From Liolophura sinensis (Eukaryota; Mollusca; Polyplacophora; Chitonida; Chitonidae): a stretch of DNA of 64,000 nt. Shown here in pieces: positions 27,157 through 42,100 of this stretch (positions within the stretch are counted from its first letter, which is position 1; every line of letters starts with the position of its first letter). The stretch covers positions 8,436,501 to 8,500,500 of the forward strand of contig NC_088295.1 of assembly GCF_032854445.1 (NCBI RefSeq), read 5' to 3'. The notes beneath the pieces were generated by a model that had not been told where the DNA came from, did not search any database, and saw only the letters and a list, made by a program, of their open reading frames with translations. The position numbers were made by a program, and so were the translations under genes.

Positions 27157-30100
27157 GTTAGTATTGGATAGAACTCTTTTTACTCTTCTATGACCTCCCT
27201 TTACTCATGATGGATTAGTTCGCAAGGCTTCAAGTCAACTGGCAAAGAAGTGATATTGATGCTTCCTAGGCTCCACCGATCGGCCTAGACACTTGATTTC
27301 TCTGCCTGTCAAAGGATTGGCCATGGATCCGCCAAACAAAATGAATAATTCATGTTTTTCGCATCCATTTTCAGAAGGCATGTGATTGCAGATAGTACAG
27401 ATATTAATAAGACTAGATATGAGCAGTCTCTTTTGGGCAGTTTAATAGCAAGTTCTGCCTAGAGCTTGGCATGATGCTTGTACAGTATCATGCACAGATG
27501 TAGTTTAATCGGTAATTGGCTCTACAAAACGGCTCTTGTAATTTAAATGTGTGAGCAAGGAGAACGGAAATGCATTGGAAGTTCGTGTGATATTTAATCA
27601 CAAGTGCTTTTTGGTGCCAACGGAAGTATTGTGTTGTGGGCTTTTGACAGCTCTCGTGACTGTGACTTGGTAGGAGACCCTGGCCTTTGGGGAGAATGCT
27701 GACTGCCTGCAATAGGGTCGTTCTTCAGGCTGTGGAGAAAGGCATCCAGACCACAACAGTGGAGCATTCAAAGGTCAGAAGAAACACAAACCTGATAGTT
27801 AAGCAAGAGAAGAATGCTCTGTGTTAGCAAGCAGTAATAGAGTAAAAGCTTTAACCTCATGAATGCTCATGAGTTCTTTGTATTAGTTATCTCGGGATGG
27901 TATTCACATGTACATGTATGTATGGAAGTTACCAGAAGTAACCATACCGGTGCAGTAGGAGCAACATCCTGTAAGCCTGGTCTGACATTATGCATGGAAC
28001 CTTGACATCTGTGATGGTAATGTGATATTGAGATAATGGCAGCAATTTTATCCTGAAAACAGGAAAGTTAGTTCTTGGTGATAAATTAGGATCAAATTGG
28101 GTACATAACATGTACAAAATGTAGGGGGTATAGAGGGGCTCCCCTCTAGCCGTAAGCAAATCATCTACATAAAGTAAGAAAAGGGGATAAGATAGTCTGG
28201 GTCATTGTGTGTCCCAGAACAACCCTAAGGGCATATTTATTTCACTCTTCTCCCATGTAGTAAAGCTCTGGTTAAAAAAAAAATCATCTCTCTCATTAAT
28301 TCTGTTTTAGTGGCTGCACCTGTGTCTTAAGGCAGTGTCCCAGTTCAGAGTTTAAAAATTCTTATTTTTGTCCCTCTTCTTTTTTCAGTTTTTGTGTGAT
28401 TTTTTTGTCTTAAGCTTTCTCGCATTGAACCTGTGGGTTAAATTTGGCTGTGTTGTAAAACAAGTGTGGAGATATGCAAATGTACACATTTTGATTCAGA
28501 GAACAGGAATAGCTATTAGAAGCTATGAACTTGTTGATCTAGTTTGAGAGCAGAAATTTGGGATAGGTACTGAAGCAGATGAGTCTGTGTATATATGTGT
28601 GTGTATACAGTGTATCCATCACTGACTCCTCAGATACAGCCTCCATTTTGTGTGGTACATACATGTACTCTGGCTAGAGGAGGGTTACATGCTGGTTCGT
28701 TAACCACAGCTTTCTCTGCTCATCACTCACTGCTGTTCTCTATACAATCGGGGGTAATTTAGAACCTCACCAGAAGGTGCGTCATGCATGCCAAGCATGT
28801 CCTAGGCTACAATGTTATAGTAAGTACACATTTACATACAAATCTAGTGAGGCATGTAAAAGGATGTGTATCTAGGCCAGTGGTTTACTGCAGTGTTACA
28901 TCCGCCATTATCATCCTTGTTATGATGAGTGCCGTATTATGTCGGGGGACCCATTTGAATGACTTCTGTCAGCCACACGGTGGATCTTCAGTGTCGATAT
29001 TGGTAACGACCATTGATTTAATGAGAGATATGTGTGCATGGATTACAAGATACAGTATAATAAAAAAGCACATCTTAGCTCACCATAATATAATGTGTGG
29101 CCAAAGATAAACCAGTTTTCATTGTGGCCATTATGTGTGCTTTGTCTGGCCCATCCTAAGCCATTACTTTGTGTGTATCATGCTCATATGTACATCTACA
29201 TGTATGATTTATAATAGTTTTATTCATAAATGCAACTACAAGGAATTCTGTTTGCTCGATCTAAACACTGATTAAGCAAATGCAAAGATTACTAGAGTTG
29301 ATTTGAAGTTGAGTGATCTGTTTTATTCCTTATATATACATGTACATGTAGGCATCAAAATTATACAAGATTTATTCCCATTTTCTATGTACGAGACCTT
29401 TGACCGCAAGTCTTTATTTTTGTCATTTATGATTTGGCGGTATTGATGAGATACATTACATGCATTTAAGTAGAAACTGAAGGGCTTTTTTTGCTCTTGA
29501 TGTTAGTCCTGTAGGCAGTAAGTGCAAAATGATGGGATAGGCCGTGGGCTAATGTCAACTAAATTCCTATTACTATGTGGTGAGGGTTGGTTTGATCATA
29601 TTTCTGCTGGCTACTTATTGTTTATCTCTACCTTGTATATGGGATCAAGACCAGCAGCTGACATTTTGGGCAATGAGAAACTGCCATTTAAACCTGTATT
29701 AAGCAGACCTTTGTATTGGTTATGACATTTGGATAATACACCATCATTATGGTTATTTACAAATTAGACTCCAAATTGTTCCCAGTCTCCACCAATACTG
29801 GTCCCCCATTCTATGGCATATCAGTAAATTGAAGCAATTACTAATGGCCCGGAGTCTTGAACACTCTACCATGTGATAAGGATACATATTAAAACATAGA
29901 TTTTTCATACTTGTGGTAGTCCTCCATGTACATTTGTCAGAAGTGGACACTTGTATATGCGCAGCTCTGTAGAGTGTAAGTGAGAGTGTACCTGTACATC
30001 CACTAAAGAGGTTCATCAGTTGCACTATCAGCGTGTGAGCTTAGGCACCCCGGTACCAGTGTATATTTAGATCTGAGGATCTCAAGTCGTCATTTCATTT

Positions 30101-33100
30101 AGTTTTATCCCTGGAGCAAAGATGCTGGTAGGTTGTATTTTTTTTATGGCATTTGTCCAATGTCATTTGAGGGGCTTTTGGCATCTAACTAGTCTAGCCA
30201 TAGGATCTTTAATTGAAGCTTTCTTTGGCTGTATACATATATATCTTTTAATCAAATAATGTGTTTTTATGGGGACACATGGAAATGGACTTGGTTTTAC
30301 ACTTGCACATGTGGTATCTACTTAGATACATGCACATGTACCCAGTAGATGAAAGTATCAATCAGCATTTTGTTTTATCAAGTGCTGATAGCCTAGGGGC
30401 AGAGTCTTTACAAGTCAGGTAAAAGTAATGCTGTGATGATCTCCACGTTAAATAAAGGGAACATTGTCCTCTATATGTTAGTCAATGTACTGGTTTGAAT
30501 AGTTGAAATTGTTGTCTCAGTGTTTGTTATAAGAGCTCACTCCATTGCTGCTTTGGTTAGATGAGCAGATTTCACTCGCATGTGGTGAACAACGGTACGT
30601 TAACACGTGGAAGGACATTTGCAGTGAGTTGATTCATTTATACATGAACATCAGCGCATACATACATGCATCATGACTGTTTCTTACACCACTGTTTGAT
30701 AAAGCACAGATATACATGTATATGTACCTACCTACTTGTACCTTGAACATCAACAACGGTATTGTGTCCGTGTTTGAGATGTATCTGTGTATGTGATCTT
30801 CTGTACAGTTCATGTATTACTTAATAGTTTGCTTAACATCCCAGTTGTTGACAAAGTGTGTTTTTTTGTGTGTCTTTGCAGCACATGGTTCAGAATCAGA
30901 TGACGCCCTCATACCAGTATGCCCAGGCGGGCCTGGAGGATTACCATCACCAGGTGGTAAGCACAGCTTCCACAGTCCCTCCGGATGGACAGTTCAAAGA
31001 CCAGCCCACCTTTAGTCCGCCTACCGCCGCTGCTGTCACTGCTAATGGGGGTGTGGAGCAGCAGACGGTAAGACGGGCCCTCCAATTACACGATGTAGGT
31101 TTTTATTGTACATTCAGCATGGACGTTGGGTTTTCCTGGTGTTTCCTTTTCTGAGTTGGCTGTAACCACTGGGCTTGGGTTTGATGCCTCCTGGATCCTG
31201 AATCCTGATTCTTGAGGGTTCACTGTTTTGTTGTGTTCACACTTACTAATTCCCAGTAGCTGACCTATTCCAAGGTGACCTTTAACTGGTAGTAGTCCTT
31301 CAGGGTGGCACTCTTAGTTACTATATACATTCTTGATGCACACTCTACACTAACACAGGTGTTTAACTGACAAAGCCTTTGTTGTTGTATTCTGCTTTAT
31401 GTTCTCTTAGAAGACTTATCCAAATCTAGTTTGGTGGTCATTTGATTTTGTCCCGTAAGCAGGGGATGTACAGTTTATCCTACATTATGATAAGTGATAT
31501 TGTAGTTTCTGATGATAATATAAAAGTAGCCTGTCACGGCATATTATGATGTTTAACACCAGGCATTTGTGGAGGAGAAAATGTTCAAATAAATGTTGCA
31601 TTTTAGTTGTATTAGAAACTGCGAAACCATGTGCAACACTGCATTCCAAATGCTGTGCATCATTAAATCACACTGGCTTTTAATGTCTGTCTGTAAATAT
31701 ACAATAGGCAATCGTGTATTAACAGTCATGCATTATGTATTCCTGGTTCAGGAAATATCTGAAATCTTAGTCTTGAGGCCTTTTGTACTCGATTATAGAG
31801 GAACACTCTCTGAAAAATGGCTGTGCAGTTAATTTTGTCAGGCTTATTGATAGTACTAAGATGAAGAATTGGTTCCACATTCATGTTCACAATATTTTAT
31901 ATTCATGTCAGTGTCTGTGAACACCTAAGTCATAGAAATAGAATGCAGTTAATTTGTATCAAAATGAGCAACCCATGCTTTGGGTTTAACAGAGTAAATT
32001 TTGTGTCTGAAATTAATCTGACACTTGGCTAATATGCCTTTGAAAATAGACAACTTACTGTAGAAACATACATTTCATTTGTATTCCTTTCTCTTAAATG
32101 TTAATTTTGTAAAGTATCAAACCCTTATGTTATACACATGGAGATGACTTCACATCTACCACAACGTGTACATGTGTAAATATGTCAAAGTGAGACAACT
32201 GACATAAATGAAAAAAAAAAAGAACGATCAAACTAAAGACATGCAGTTGTGTGTGTCTTAAGTAATGGTCCATGTTCATCTTGATCTTTGTTTGTTTGAC
32301 AGAGTTGGTATAGAGCATGGTTCAACAAAGCCTCTGTTGATTTCTCATTGTTCACGCACGTACACCATCAACCTGTGAGTTGTTTTCACAGCAGGCATCA
32401 ATTAGGAACAAAGGACACGGAAAACAAAGGCCACATTCAAATACTTTTAGTGTGAAGTAAATATTGATAACATTTCAGTCTTTTTCATAGAATTCATTAG
32501 GTTTTCAAACTAAACAGTGCATCTTTTGTGAAGAATATGTAATACTCTCATCCGAATTCAGAAACGTCTTGTATGCCTTGTCCAGATTGTCTATTTCATG
32601 TCATAGCCAAGGGACATTTTTATCTCAGTCTGGACTGTCTGGCTAGGTGGTGCAGGTGTATTTTTGACATGGATTAAGTACGTGTCTAATTAGCCTCAGA
32701 GCAGAAAAAGCATGAATGCTTAGGCAAGAAAATACTGTCTTTAGATAAATATATCTTCAGGTAAAAGAAATGACTGATTAAGGTAATCTTTTTGGTACAT
32801 ATCATCGTGCATGTTGAGAATTCGGAGTACATGTCACAGTAGTACATGTATTTTAAAGAACTTTTAGAAACATGAATAACAGAGCTGAAAGCCTGAATGA
32901 CTTCATCTTGCAGTGTTCATTAGTTAGTGGTGTGTTGTCCATAGAAAGGGTTGTTCCAGAATATATCAAACTGAAATAAGAAATAATTTTTTTCCACTAT
33001 GGTTTAGTTTAATATGTTGGGAAATATACAGATAGAGCACCCCGAATTAACAGTCTGATATTTATGTAATCCCTTTGATTTGCATGAGTATTTTACATGG

Positions 33101-36100
33101 TGCTGTTTGAAAAACTTGACTTGGTTTTGCTTGGTTTTGATATTGAATGCCAAAGATTTCTGTGTAGCATAGGGTTTAAACATGTTTCATTGAGAGCTAA
33201 ATCTTTGCATGAACAATATGAAAATTAAGAAGAATTTTTGTTAAGCATATAGGGTAATTTAACATAGATGGAAACTGCTGCTCTAAATACATAAAATATC
33301 TGATATTTTATGTATTTTTGTTGTGTGTGTGTGTGTGCATTGTTTGTGTAATATGCTAAATGCTCTAAATTCTTCATGCTCCTCTTTTTATATACTGCAG
33401 TTTTATATACAGTTATACAGCAGCCTTTCATACATGTACATTTATCTCGTTAATGAGAAGTTTTTCATAAAGAAATTCCTGATAACATGGATATAATTTG
33501 TCCTATTCCTAGCAAATTAGTTGATGTTATCGTAAGTTTTCTCTGTTTTGAACTGTTTTGATAATTTTGACCTTTCACTGTTGTCATGGCTTTTACAATT
33601 TTTACAGCTGTGCTGGTTGTATGCCGATCATATTTATGAAAGTGACACAGCAAGTTAGCTAAAAGATACATCTTTCTTCATCTGTTAATTGCTCTTTAAG
33701 TGTAAACAGAAGTTAAAGGTTTACATTCTAAAACCCTTACCGTGTGTAGTAATTACACGGTTTATTAAACACATGGACTCCCTGCCATCTTGTAATCTAT
33801 GAAGACTGACGTGACATATATGCATTAGCCATGAGAAAGAACCATATGCACTTATGTATATATCCAGCACAAGTAGCTCCTGGACATATGTTCTCATTTT
33901 GAGTTTTGCATGCATGCTATTATGGAGAAAAAAGATGGCCAAGAATTAAAATATCAGGTTGACTTCTAAATTTTGCGTTAAAGTTTTACAAGTTAAATTT
34001 TTCTTTATTTCCATTTATGGCTAATGATCCATTTCATTCTTGTCCATCTTTCTTACACTCATTCTGTTTTATTAGAATAGAATTTTTTGGTTATGGATAT
34101 TGCTGCATGCTGTACATTTAATGTTATGTTTTAATTTTTTCAAACTCTACAGTTAAATTTAAATAAATTATTCTCTTTTTAAAAGTGTATTTCATCTGTG
34201 TTGAAAGTTCATGTGCAGATTATTATTGAAAATATTAAAAACTATTATCTGTGTGTTAATATTGTTTACATACTCTATATGTAAGGAATAATGCACTTTC
34301 TGTGGTTTCTACATTAACATGATGAACCAGTGATCTGTAAAGGCACATTGTTTTTCTTTAGATGTAACTAAATGTTCATCTTTGTTTTCAACAGCAAACA
34401 GATTTAGATGGTGAAGTCCAAGCAACAACAACAACAACGGTGGCATCTCCATCTTCAAATTCAGGACCAAAGAGGTTACATGTGTCAAACATACCCTTCA
34501 GATTCAGAGAAGCAGATTTGAGACAATTATTAGCGGTGAGCATAATGTGTATATTGTGTATTGCCTTTCAGATTTCACATTGTCTTTGTCATAATATGGC
34601 TGTAACACTTTTAAGGTTGTATTAAGCAGTAATCATGTGTGGACCAACAAGTGTAATATACATATACATATATATCTGGAAAGTGTCCTACACATTCATA
34701 TTCCTTACAATGGGTGCGAAAATTTGTACAAAAATGATTGTCACCATTAAAATGATATGTTACTTTAGTTGCGCCTGACACAAAGTTAGGCACCCCCAGG
34801 GTTTATTGGAAATTCAGATTCGTGACCCTTTCATGAATTCCTTGGCTTAAAGAGTGCTTTCAAGATGTTTGATAATGGTAACTAACTACAGTGAATATGG
34901 CAGAGTAAAGATAACAATTACAGGACTATTATTCGCAGGTTTCACTTTTGTACATTTTATTTTTGTGTAGTTCGGACCAATATTAGATGTGGAAATAATC
35001 TTCAATGAGAGGGGATCAAAGGTAAGATCTGTGCATTGGCAACACCATGGTTTAATAATAATGGTGAACAAATAAAGATGTGGTTCTAAAGGTATACAGC
35101 AAAACATTTTTGTTGCAAAACTTTTCTAGTGTGAACTTCATAACACAATATTTTATAAAATGAAAAAATAATAATAAAAATAGTAAAAAACTTGATCTAT
35201 GATGATCTATGTGAAAAAAACTGTAGGCATGTTTGTCTAGACATGCAATGTACCTGTATCTTTAGCCTTTCATCATTCTGTTGTGTAAGTGACCATACTT
35301 CCGTGGAAAACCGTTCAGAGGTAAAAGTATTATTTTGCATAGTCCTTAAATGGTCAGCAAAATGAGTACTTTTGACTTAGTGTTTCACCTCTGGTGTATG
35401 CCCACATATACATACGTACACAAGTTTGGTGCATAGCTGATTGTTAAATACCCTTCTGTTCTATAGTTATATTTATAGTTGAACTTGGAGACTGATTATG
35501 AAGCACATCTTTATTTCCTGCCAGTCACTGTGACTTTAATTACATTACGACATGTAAATGAACTCTACAGTCTTTCCCACCGGTCTCCAAGATATCTAAT
35601 CATACTTTTGGGGTCATTTGTTAATATTGCTGTTAAATTATTTACAATTTCCAGTAGTAAGGACCTGGTGGCAAAGAAATGTGATGGATAGATGTTGATA
35701 AATTGTTGTTGCTGCATGTAGATGTACCATTCCCAAAGACATCACCTGTTATTACATGTATGTGAACTACAGTTTTATACTTCTGAAGGATGTCATCACG
35801 AAATACATGCACAGATGTGTTCATTATATATAGGAGGCACTACAGATCTGCCACACACACATTTCTTAGGAATGGTACAACTATTTGCACTATGTGTATA
35901 TGATTTATTATTGATGTTAAATGTATTGAGTTTACAAAATGTTTGTTCTAAACTTTTTGAAATGCTGTGATAATTGTTTTATGAGGCTACTTCTTGTAAG
36001 TTGGTCAGATGCTTTGAAATGTACTGGATAAGTGTGAGGGAAAGCAATTGATTTCTAAGTGAAAAAAAAGCCATTTGACAAAAAGCAAATAATTCAATGA

Positions 36101-39100
36101 ACAGTGAATCTGCTGTGTGTAATGAATGAAGATTTTTGGTGTTGTTTGCGACAGGATACTATGAAGCCACTTGCTTTCCAAACTGTAATAAATGCTGTCC
36201 CATTGTTTTCAATTCCATGAGGTTTAACTTTACCCTTGTAGCTTCTGAAATTCATTTCTGTTAATTCATTTTTGTCTCATAAACTGGATTGCCATAGTTT
36301 CATATTTTATTATTAACTGGTGGTTACTGTTACCCATTTTTACTAAATACCTTTTTGATGTAGCACTTCTGTTCTGTTGTCAGTGGATTTTTTTGGTGGT
36401 AAACCATTTATGCTTTTTGAATAATTTCACTAACTCCTTGTGAAATATGACAGCTAAACACAAAGCATGCAGATTTATGTTTGATAATAACAATTCTGCA
36501 AAATTCTTTACTTTTCCAATTGAACATGCACTTTTAGTCAGTTTATAGATGATTGACTTGGTAAAAAAGATAGAGAGAAAATTATTAGTAAGCATATGAC
36601 CAATGAGAATTTGTCACTTGTGGCAAACATTCATTTCTGCTGCACAATATTTTTTTGCTCTTCAATTCTATTCACACTGAAGATAACCCACTTACACAAT
36701 GGTTTGTACCAAAGTTATTATTTCAGGTAACAAAAATATTAGCACTCTCTCTTCGTACACCAGAGCATCCATATGTACTATTTTCACCCTATTGGTCTCC
36801 AGCACTCAGAATTTCTGTTACTTGTATATTTGGAACTAATGCATGCATTTTATTCTTTTGTTAAACTATGGCAATTGGTTTTTAGTAAGATGTTTTTTTA
36901 TTTAATCTTCGCCCAAACTTTTACTGTGATTGTTATCTCAGAGTTATTTGTGAGAAGGAATAATGAGATGATGTGCATGAATAATAATGAATATATTTAA
37001 TGAGTCCATTATTATGTGAATTCAGAAGCTACAAGACGACCTGTCCACCAGTAGACTGTGTGTGTGTGTGTGTGTTGCGTTTGGTTCTTACTGTGACTAA
37101 CTGTTTTACTAAATTAGAGACCATGGCACCTAGACTAACAGGCACAATTATACTACTGCAATCTGTGCATTAATCCAGCTTTAATAGATATTGTGGTGTC
37201 ATCATGTTTGTAAGACCTGTCCCCTCGTGTTGTTGTTGTTGTTATCTCGTCCCTAATTCGTCTTTGTACGAGTCTGTGTGTGGAAGTGCTGTGACCCAGT
37301 AGCATGAAAGCATGCTGCTTCCTAGTGACCAGCATGCTTTCCACCCATGCCCGCCCCACCCCCAAGACGCCCTGTTAGGCCCCTGTTATTTATTCGTATA
37401 TGTAAACCTACTGTTATAATCCATGTACATTCAGCATGACTGTTTAATATTATGATGATGATGATAATGTGATATAACGTTAAATAATTTACAATTGATT
37501 TGCACGAATTTTAATGCATGCTCCTTATTTTCCTCATGCATGCAGGGATTCGGTTTTGTAACTTTCGCAAATAGCGCGGATGCTGACCGAGCACGAGAGA
37601 AATTGAACGGCACTGTGGTTGAGGGAAGGAAAATTGAGGTGCATGAACTATTATTTACCATTTGTGGTAGCACAACACTAAATGCTAAGAGTTTATAATT
37701 TTTCCAGTGTGCAGTATTAAGAAATGCCTGTCAATGTCTGTGTCTGCTTTGTATCTAGAATCCAAAAGAAAAATTTTTATTAACTTTTCTCCCCCCCGTA
37801 AGTCCATAAGTTTGGGTGTCTGACTTTTTTGTACAGTAGGTGTCAGTCCAGTCAGTCCACACCTTCACCATTTATATATTGCATTATTTCGTATACTTTG
37901 GCCCCCAACCATGACTGGTATTTACATTTTTTTTTTTATCTTTTTGGTGTGAGATGTCAATGTACATGTTAGAGATATGGCTCCTTCGTCCTCGTAGCGT
38001 TGTAGGCTGTGTGGCAGTGGTCCAAGTATTCTTTGGGGCAGTCACCTACCCATGGTGGTGTCAGTGCATTTTGGGCAAATGGATGTGCCATGTCTGCATT
38101 GTATAAAAGCATTGCTCTAGTATGAACACCATTCTAATTCAATATTGTGGCATTTCTTCATGCTGACATACGCATTTATTTATTTTACATTGTAGTTATT
38201 CTCTAGTTAAGTGCCTCTGTGTGACCATCTAGATATGGTATAGAAATGTAACGAAGGTAAATCTTTGACATAGCTCCAAAGTACTGATAAAAAGAATGCA
38301 AAATCATGTTTGAAAAAAATATACACACTTGATAAAACAAGTGCAACAAATATGACACTATCAAATCAGTTGCCAACATAAGTGAAGTTTTGCCCATGGC
38401 TTTCATACTGCTTTGAGATGTTGACCTCATTCCTTGCAATGATAGCCAGTCTTTCCAGTACAAATGCCATTGTGCCTTGGTTGTTATCTTTCTTTCTTCA
38501 TTTCTTTCTACTTTTTTTTCTTGTCAAATTGCGTTCCATAAACTGAGACCTGAGATGCCTTGAAGGGTATAATTGATCCCTATAAAGTAGATTGTGAGAC
38601 TCGTTAGTTACCACCTGACACATGGTGTGATCAGATTTGCATACCCTTCTGCTGCTCCTCCATTTTTTGGGTGCAGAGATTTGTCAAAATTGTCCCCCAG
38701 TATTTGCTAATTGGAAGGCTAGATTTCACAGACAGGCAGACTTGGTACTGAGTTAAAAGAAAGCACATATTTGTATTTATTAAGAACTTCAAACACATGT
38801 TATTATTTCAATTTGTGGGAAATGATTATGTGGTGTCAGATTTCTACTTTGTATCAAGAACTGTCATGGGCTAACAATCTAATTGGTGAAATTTGTTTAT
38901 TCTTTCCTTGTCACAAACGTGTCAATTGGAATTGGATTAAGAAATTTAGTAAACCGCAAAATCATTTGAACGTGATACCAAGATTAGACTTTCTAAATTT
39001 CTCTGTAAACTTACTTAGGAATTCTGTATGCGGAAATCAGTTCTTGATACATTGTTTATTTGTATTTATGATAAAAAATAAGTTTCTGCTCTCTCTGTCT

Positions 39101-42100
39101 CTCATCACTGACACTGACATTATCATGACCCTACAAGCAGCATCCCACCCTTTGACATTCAGTCAAATTAGAGAAATTTTTCAGAATGATCAGTGATTAT
39201 ATTGAATTCCAAATGGAAAAAAAGTAGGAAAAATATTCCTGGTTCTATCCCAAGTTTGGCAAAATGCCAATGGCCTTCTGTCCAGTATTTTCTGCATCCT
39301 GGCTACATTTATTTTCTGTGAAGTTTGCCAATTTGGATGATAAGAAAGATTTATAGCATCGTAACTGTCAGAAGTTCCTATCTGGATTGAATTATATAAA
39401 CTAGTCAAAGTCACGGGGTAATATGCTGCTTGCTGCCTGTAACACAGACCAGACTCACCAGTTTGCCTACCCCTGCCCCAGGATTAAGCCTAAATTTAGG
39501 ATAGGACAGCCTGTCTGATAGAATCTAGATACTTCTTGGCTCCAAGCCTTCATCAAGGGCTCCCAATGGAGGCCCATTATCTGGACGGTAGGGACCATAA
39601 TTCATGATGTTTCAATCCAAATTTGGCTGTAAGAATAATAATCTGACGAGAAGGCTTCCATGAGTCATCTGCTTCCCCCTCAGACTCTTTAAAGATAACT
39701 CAGGGTGAGGCAAAGCCTAAGCCATGCATCATATTGGCCTTTTTGTGGAATGTATCTATCACCATGTGCAAACTGGTTGGTCTGCTTGTGTCTCAGATAA
39801 CTGTATATGAACTGTTTGCCTTCATATGGATATATGGATACTGTCACAATCAATAGCTCTATCTTTGCCTATCCCTATCTGCATGTCTTAATTTTGTGAT
39901 TTCATAAAAGTAAAATCATGGATTTAATAAATCTAAATTAATTTGATTTTTTCACTGTATAAAAGATAATGCCTCAATTTAATGTAATGTTAATATGTTA
40001 AATATAATGCTGAATCAGCTCTTGCTTTTCATTTAGATATATATGTAATGATTTTCAACTGTAATTGGTTAAATTATGCTAGTAACATTATTATATTGTG
40101 GAAAATGCTTTTAGTGCCTCTTTCTGTATGACTGGTTGTGACAGATTCCCTCCACATTGCTGCATTTGCCTAGAGGAAAATTCAACCAAATCTACATCCT
40201 GACTTCCTGATCTGTCCGATAAATCATAGATCTCATTTTATAATGTCAGTTATTTTTTTGTTTGTTTGTTTGAAAGAGTGAAGAGAAGATTCTTTTTCTG
40301 TATTTAGGTCAAAAATGCGTCATGAAGTCAACATATTTTTGATAAGTCTAAACCAAAAAAAAAAAACATTTATACTCAAAATCATTGTGAGCAGTGTGGA
40401 ATTATCCAAATGTAGCATGTTGGTGAAAGGTTTTGCTAGACTGAAGGAATGTGAATTAACATGTCTGCCTTTGATATTTAGGTAAATAATGCTACTGCTC
40501 GTGTCATGACAAAAAAGACGCCTGCACCCACAATTCCAAATGGTAAGCATATCACATATTTTCTGTCTGGCTAAAAATCCAGTTACTATGGCAACTTAAT
40601 GAAGGAGATTTAATGCAGAGCTGTTCCTAGTCACATTCTCATGTTCTGGTTGTTAGTATTGAAATAGGAGACCAGCTGTTTTGCTGCTGGCCATAGTTTG
40701 ACTCACTGGACTGGATTATTGTTTATGGAACTGCGGACATATGTTTATGATTCTGTGACCTACATTACATTTACTTGTTCATGATGCATGCTGGGGAAAG
40801 TTCAGTGTGTGTGATAGCTAGATGAGGAGCTGTATATGCAGGAAGCACCCACATTGTTTAATCCTGCCACTTGACCTGCCTGAAGCAATTACCAAATGGG
40901 CTGCCCATCACAAAGAGGCTCCATGGAACCCTGTAATTTTAAGCCTGTGACTTTATGCATGTACTTGTACCCCATAAAGTTGGTATCTTGCTTTGAAGAG
41001 TGATATGATATTACAGTAACACTGAACATAGTATTTAATCATTTCAGACCTGGTTGCAAACCTCAAACCTAATGTGTTTTATTAGAATTTGTGCATACAA
41101 ATTTGTGTATACATCTGCTACCTACATAAATGTTATGATTTGATCAGTTTGACTGGAATTAAATGTTTTCTGCTTTTTTCTAAAGCTGCTGCTTTACGAG
41201 GGGTAGCTTTAACGAGGGGTCGGGCTGCAGCGGCGCGAGGTGCTTACACAGCAGCTGCAGCCGCAGCTGCGGCTGCTTTCCGCCACCCTGCTCCTCTTGC
41301 CACAGCTGCCACAGCCTTGCCATACACAGCGTAAGTCAAATGTTTCCACTTCTGAACTAAAGTATAACTCATATTGTTTGAAACTCATGTGAAAACAATA
41401 AAAAGACTCTCAGAAAGACGCTCTTCAATTTGTTGTTCTTTTGAAAAAAAGGTAAGAAATTTTTTCCACATTTTTGTGTTTGATTATTGGTATTTGTTAG
41501 GTATGCTGCTATACCTCTATGATATCTGTTCACAATTTAGAACAAGCATTTCCACTGTGTATTTGATTTTATGAGCAGCTGGAAGAAAACTAACCAATGT
41601 CTTACGTGCTAATTGCTTACGGTGTTTGACCCGAATTAATCTTGTTTTATACCTTTGTAGGGGAGTTTACCAAGACCCATTTCTGGCTGCAACCGCCTAT
41701 CCAGAGCGGTACCAGGTTGGTAACGTTGTAAGTAGTTGCATGGTGTTTTTACTCACTCTACTAAAAATTAAAAATGTGACAAGGAAAGGTATGTTAATTT
41801 GAGAACACTTTATGATATAATAATGGGCCTTAAGTTTCAAATAAATGGCAGCACATCTCTGTAAGGCTCCTGCACTTTTGTGCAATTCATGGAAACGAAT
41901 GGCTAAAAAACCCTCTTAAAATGGCCTACCAAAAGCACTCTGAACCTTTCATTGTTATATTATAGCCATCCATTTTGGACTTTCAAAATAGAATGCTATT
42001 GAATTTTACTTCCATTATACAAGACTGGCCAAAATATTGGTCAGCTGAAAACAGTTTGATCTCAAGACAGAGAGAAATTGTACCTGTTCTATGAGTTGAT

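Larger units (their letters stand above)
35022..37545 (+). other. RBFOX intron upstream of the 93-nt exon
   Basis: 2.5 kb. Contains (TG)9 at 37057-37074, and TGCATG at 36840-36845 and 36974-36979 besides the two close to the exon (listed separately). No other exon recognised. Confidence 0.6.

Noticed and set aside
38771-39196. 141-aa plus-strand open frame in an RBFOX intron
   Set aside because: AT-rich composition, no domain, no usable splice sites in phase with RBFOX.
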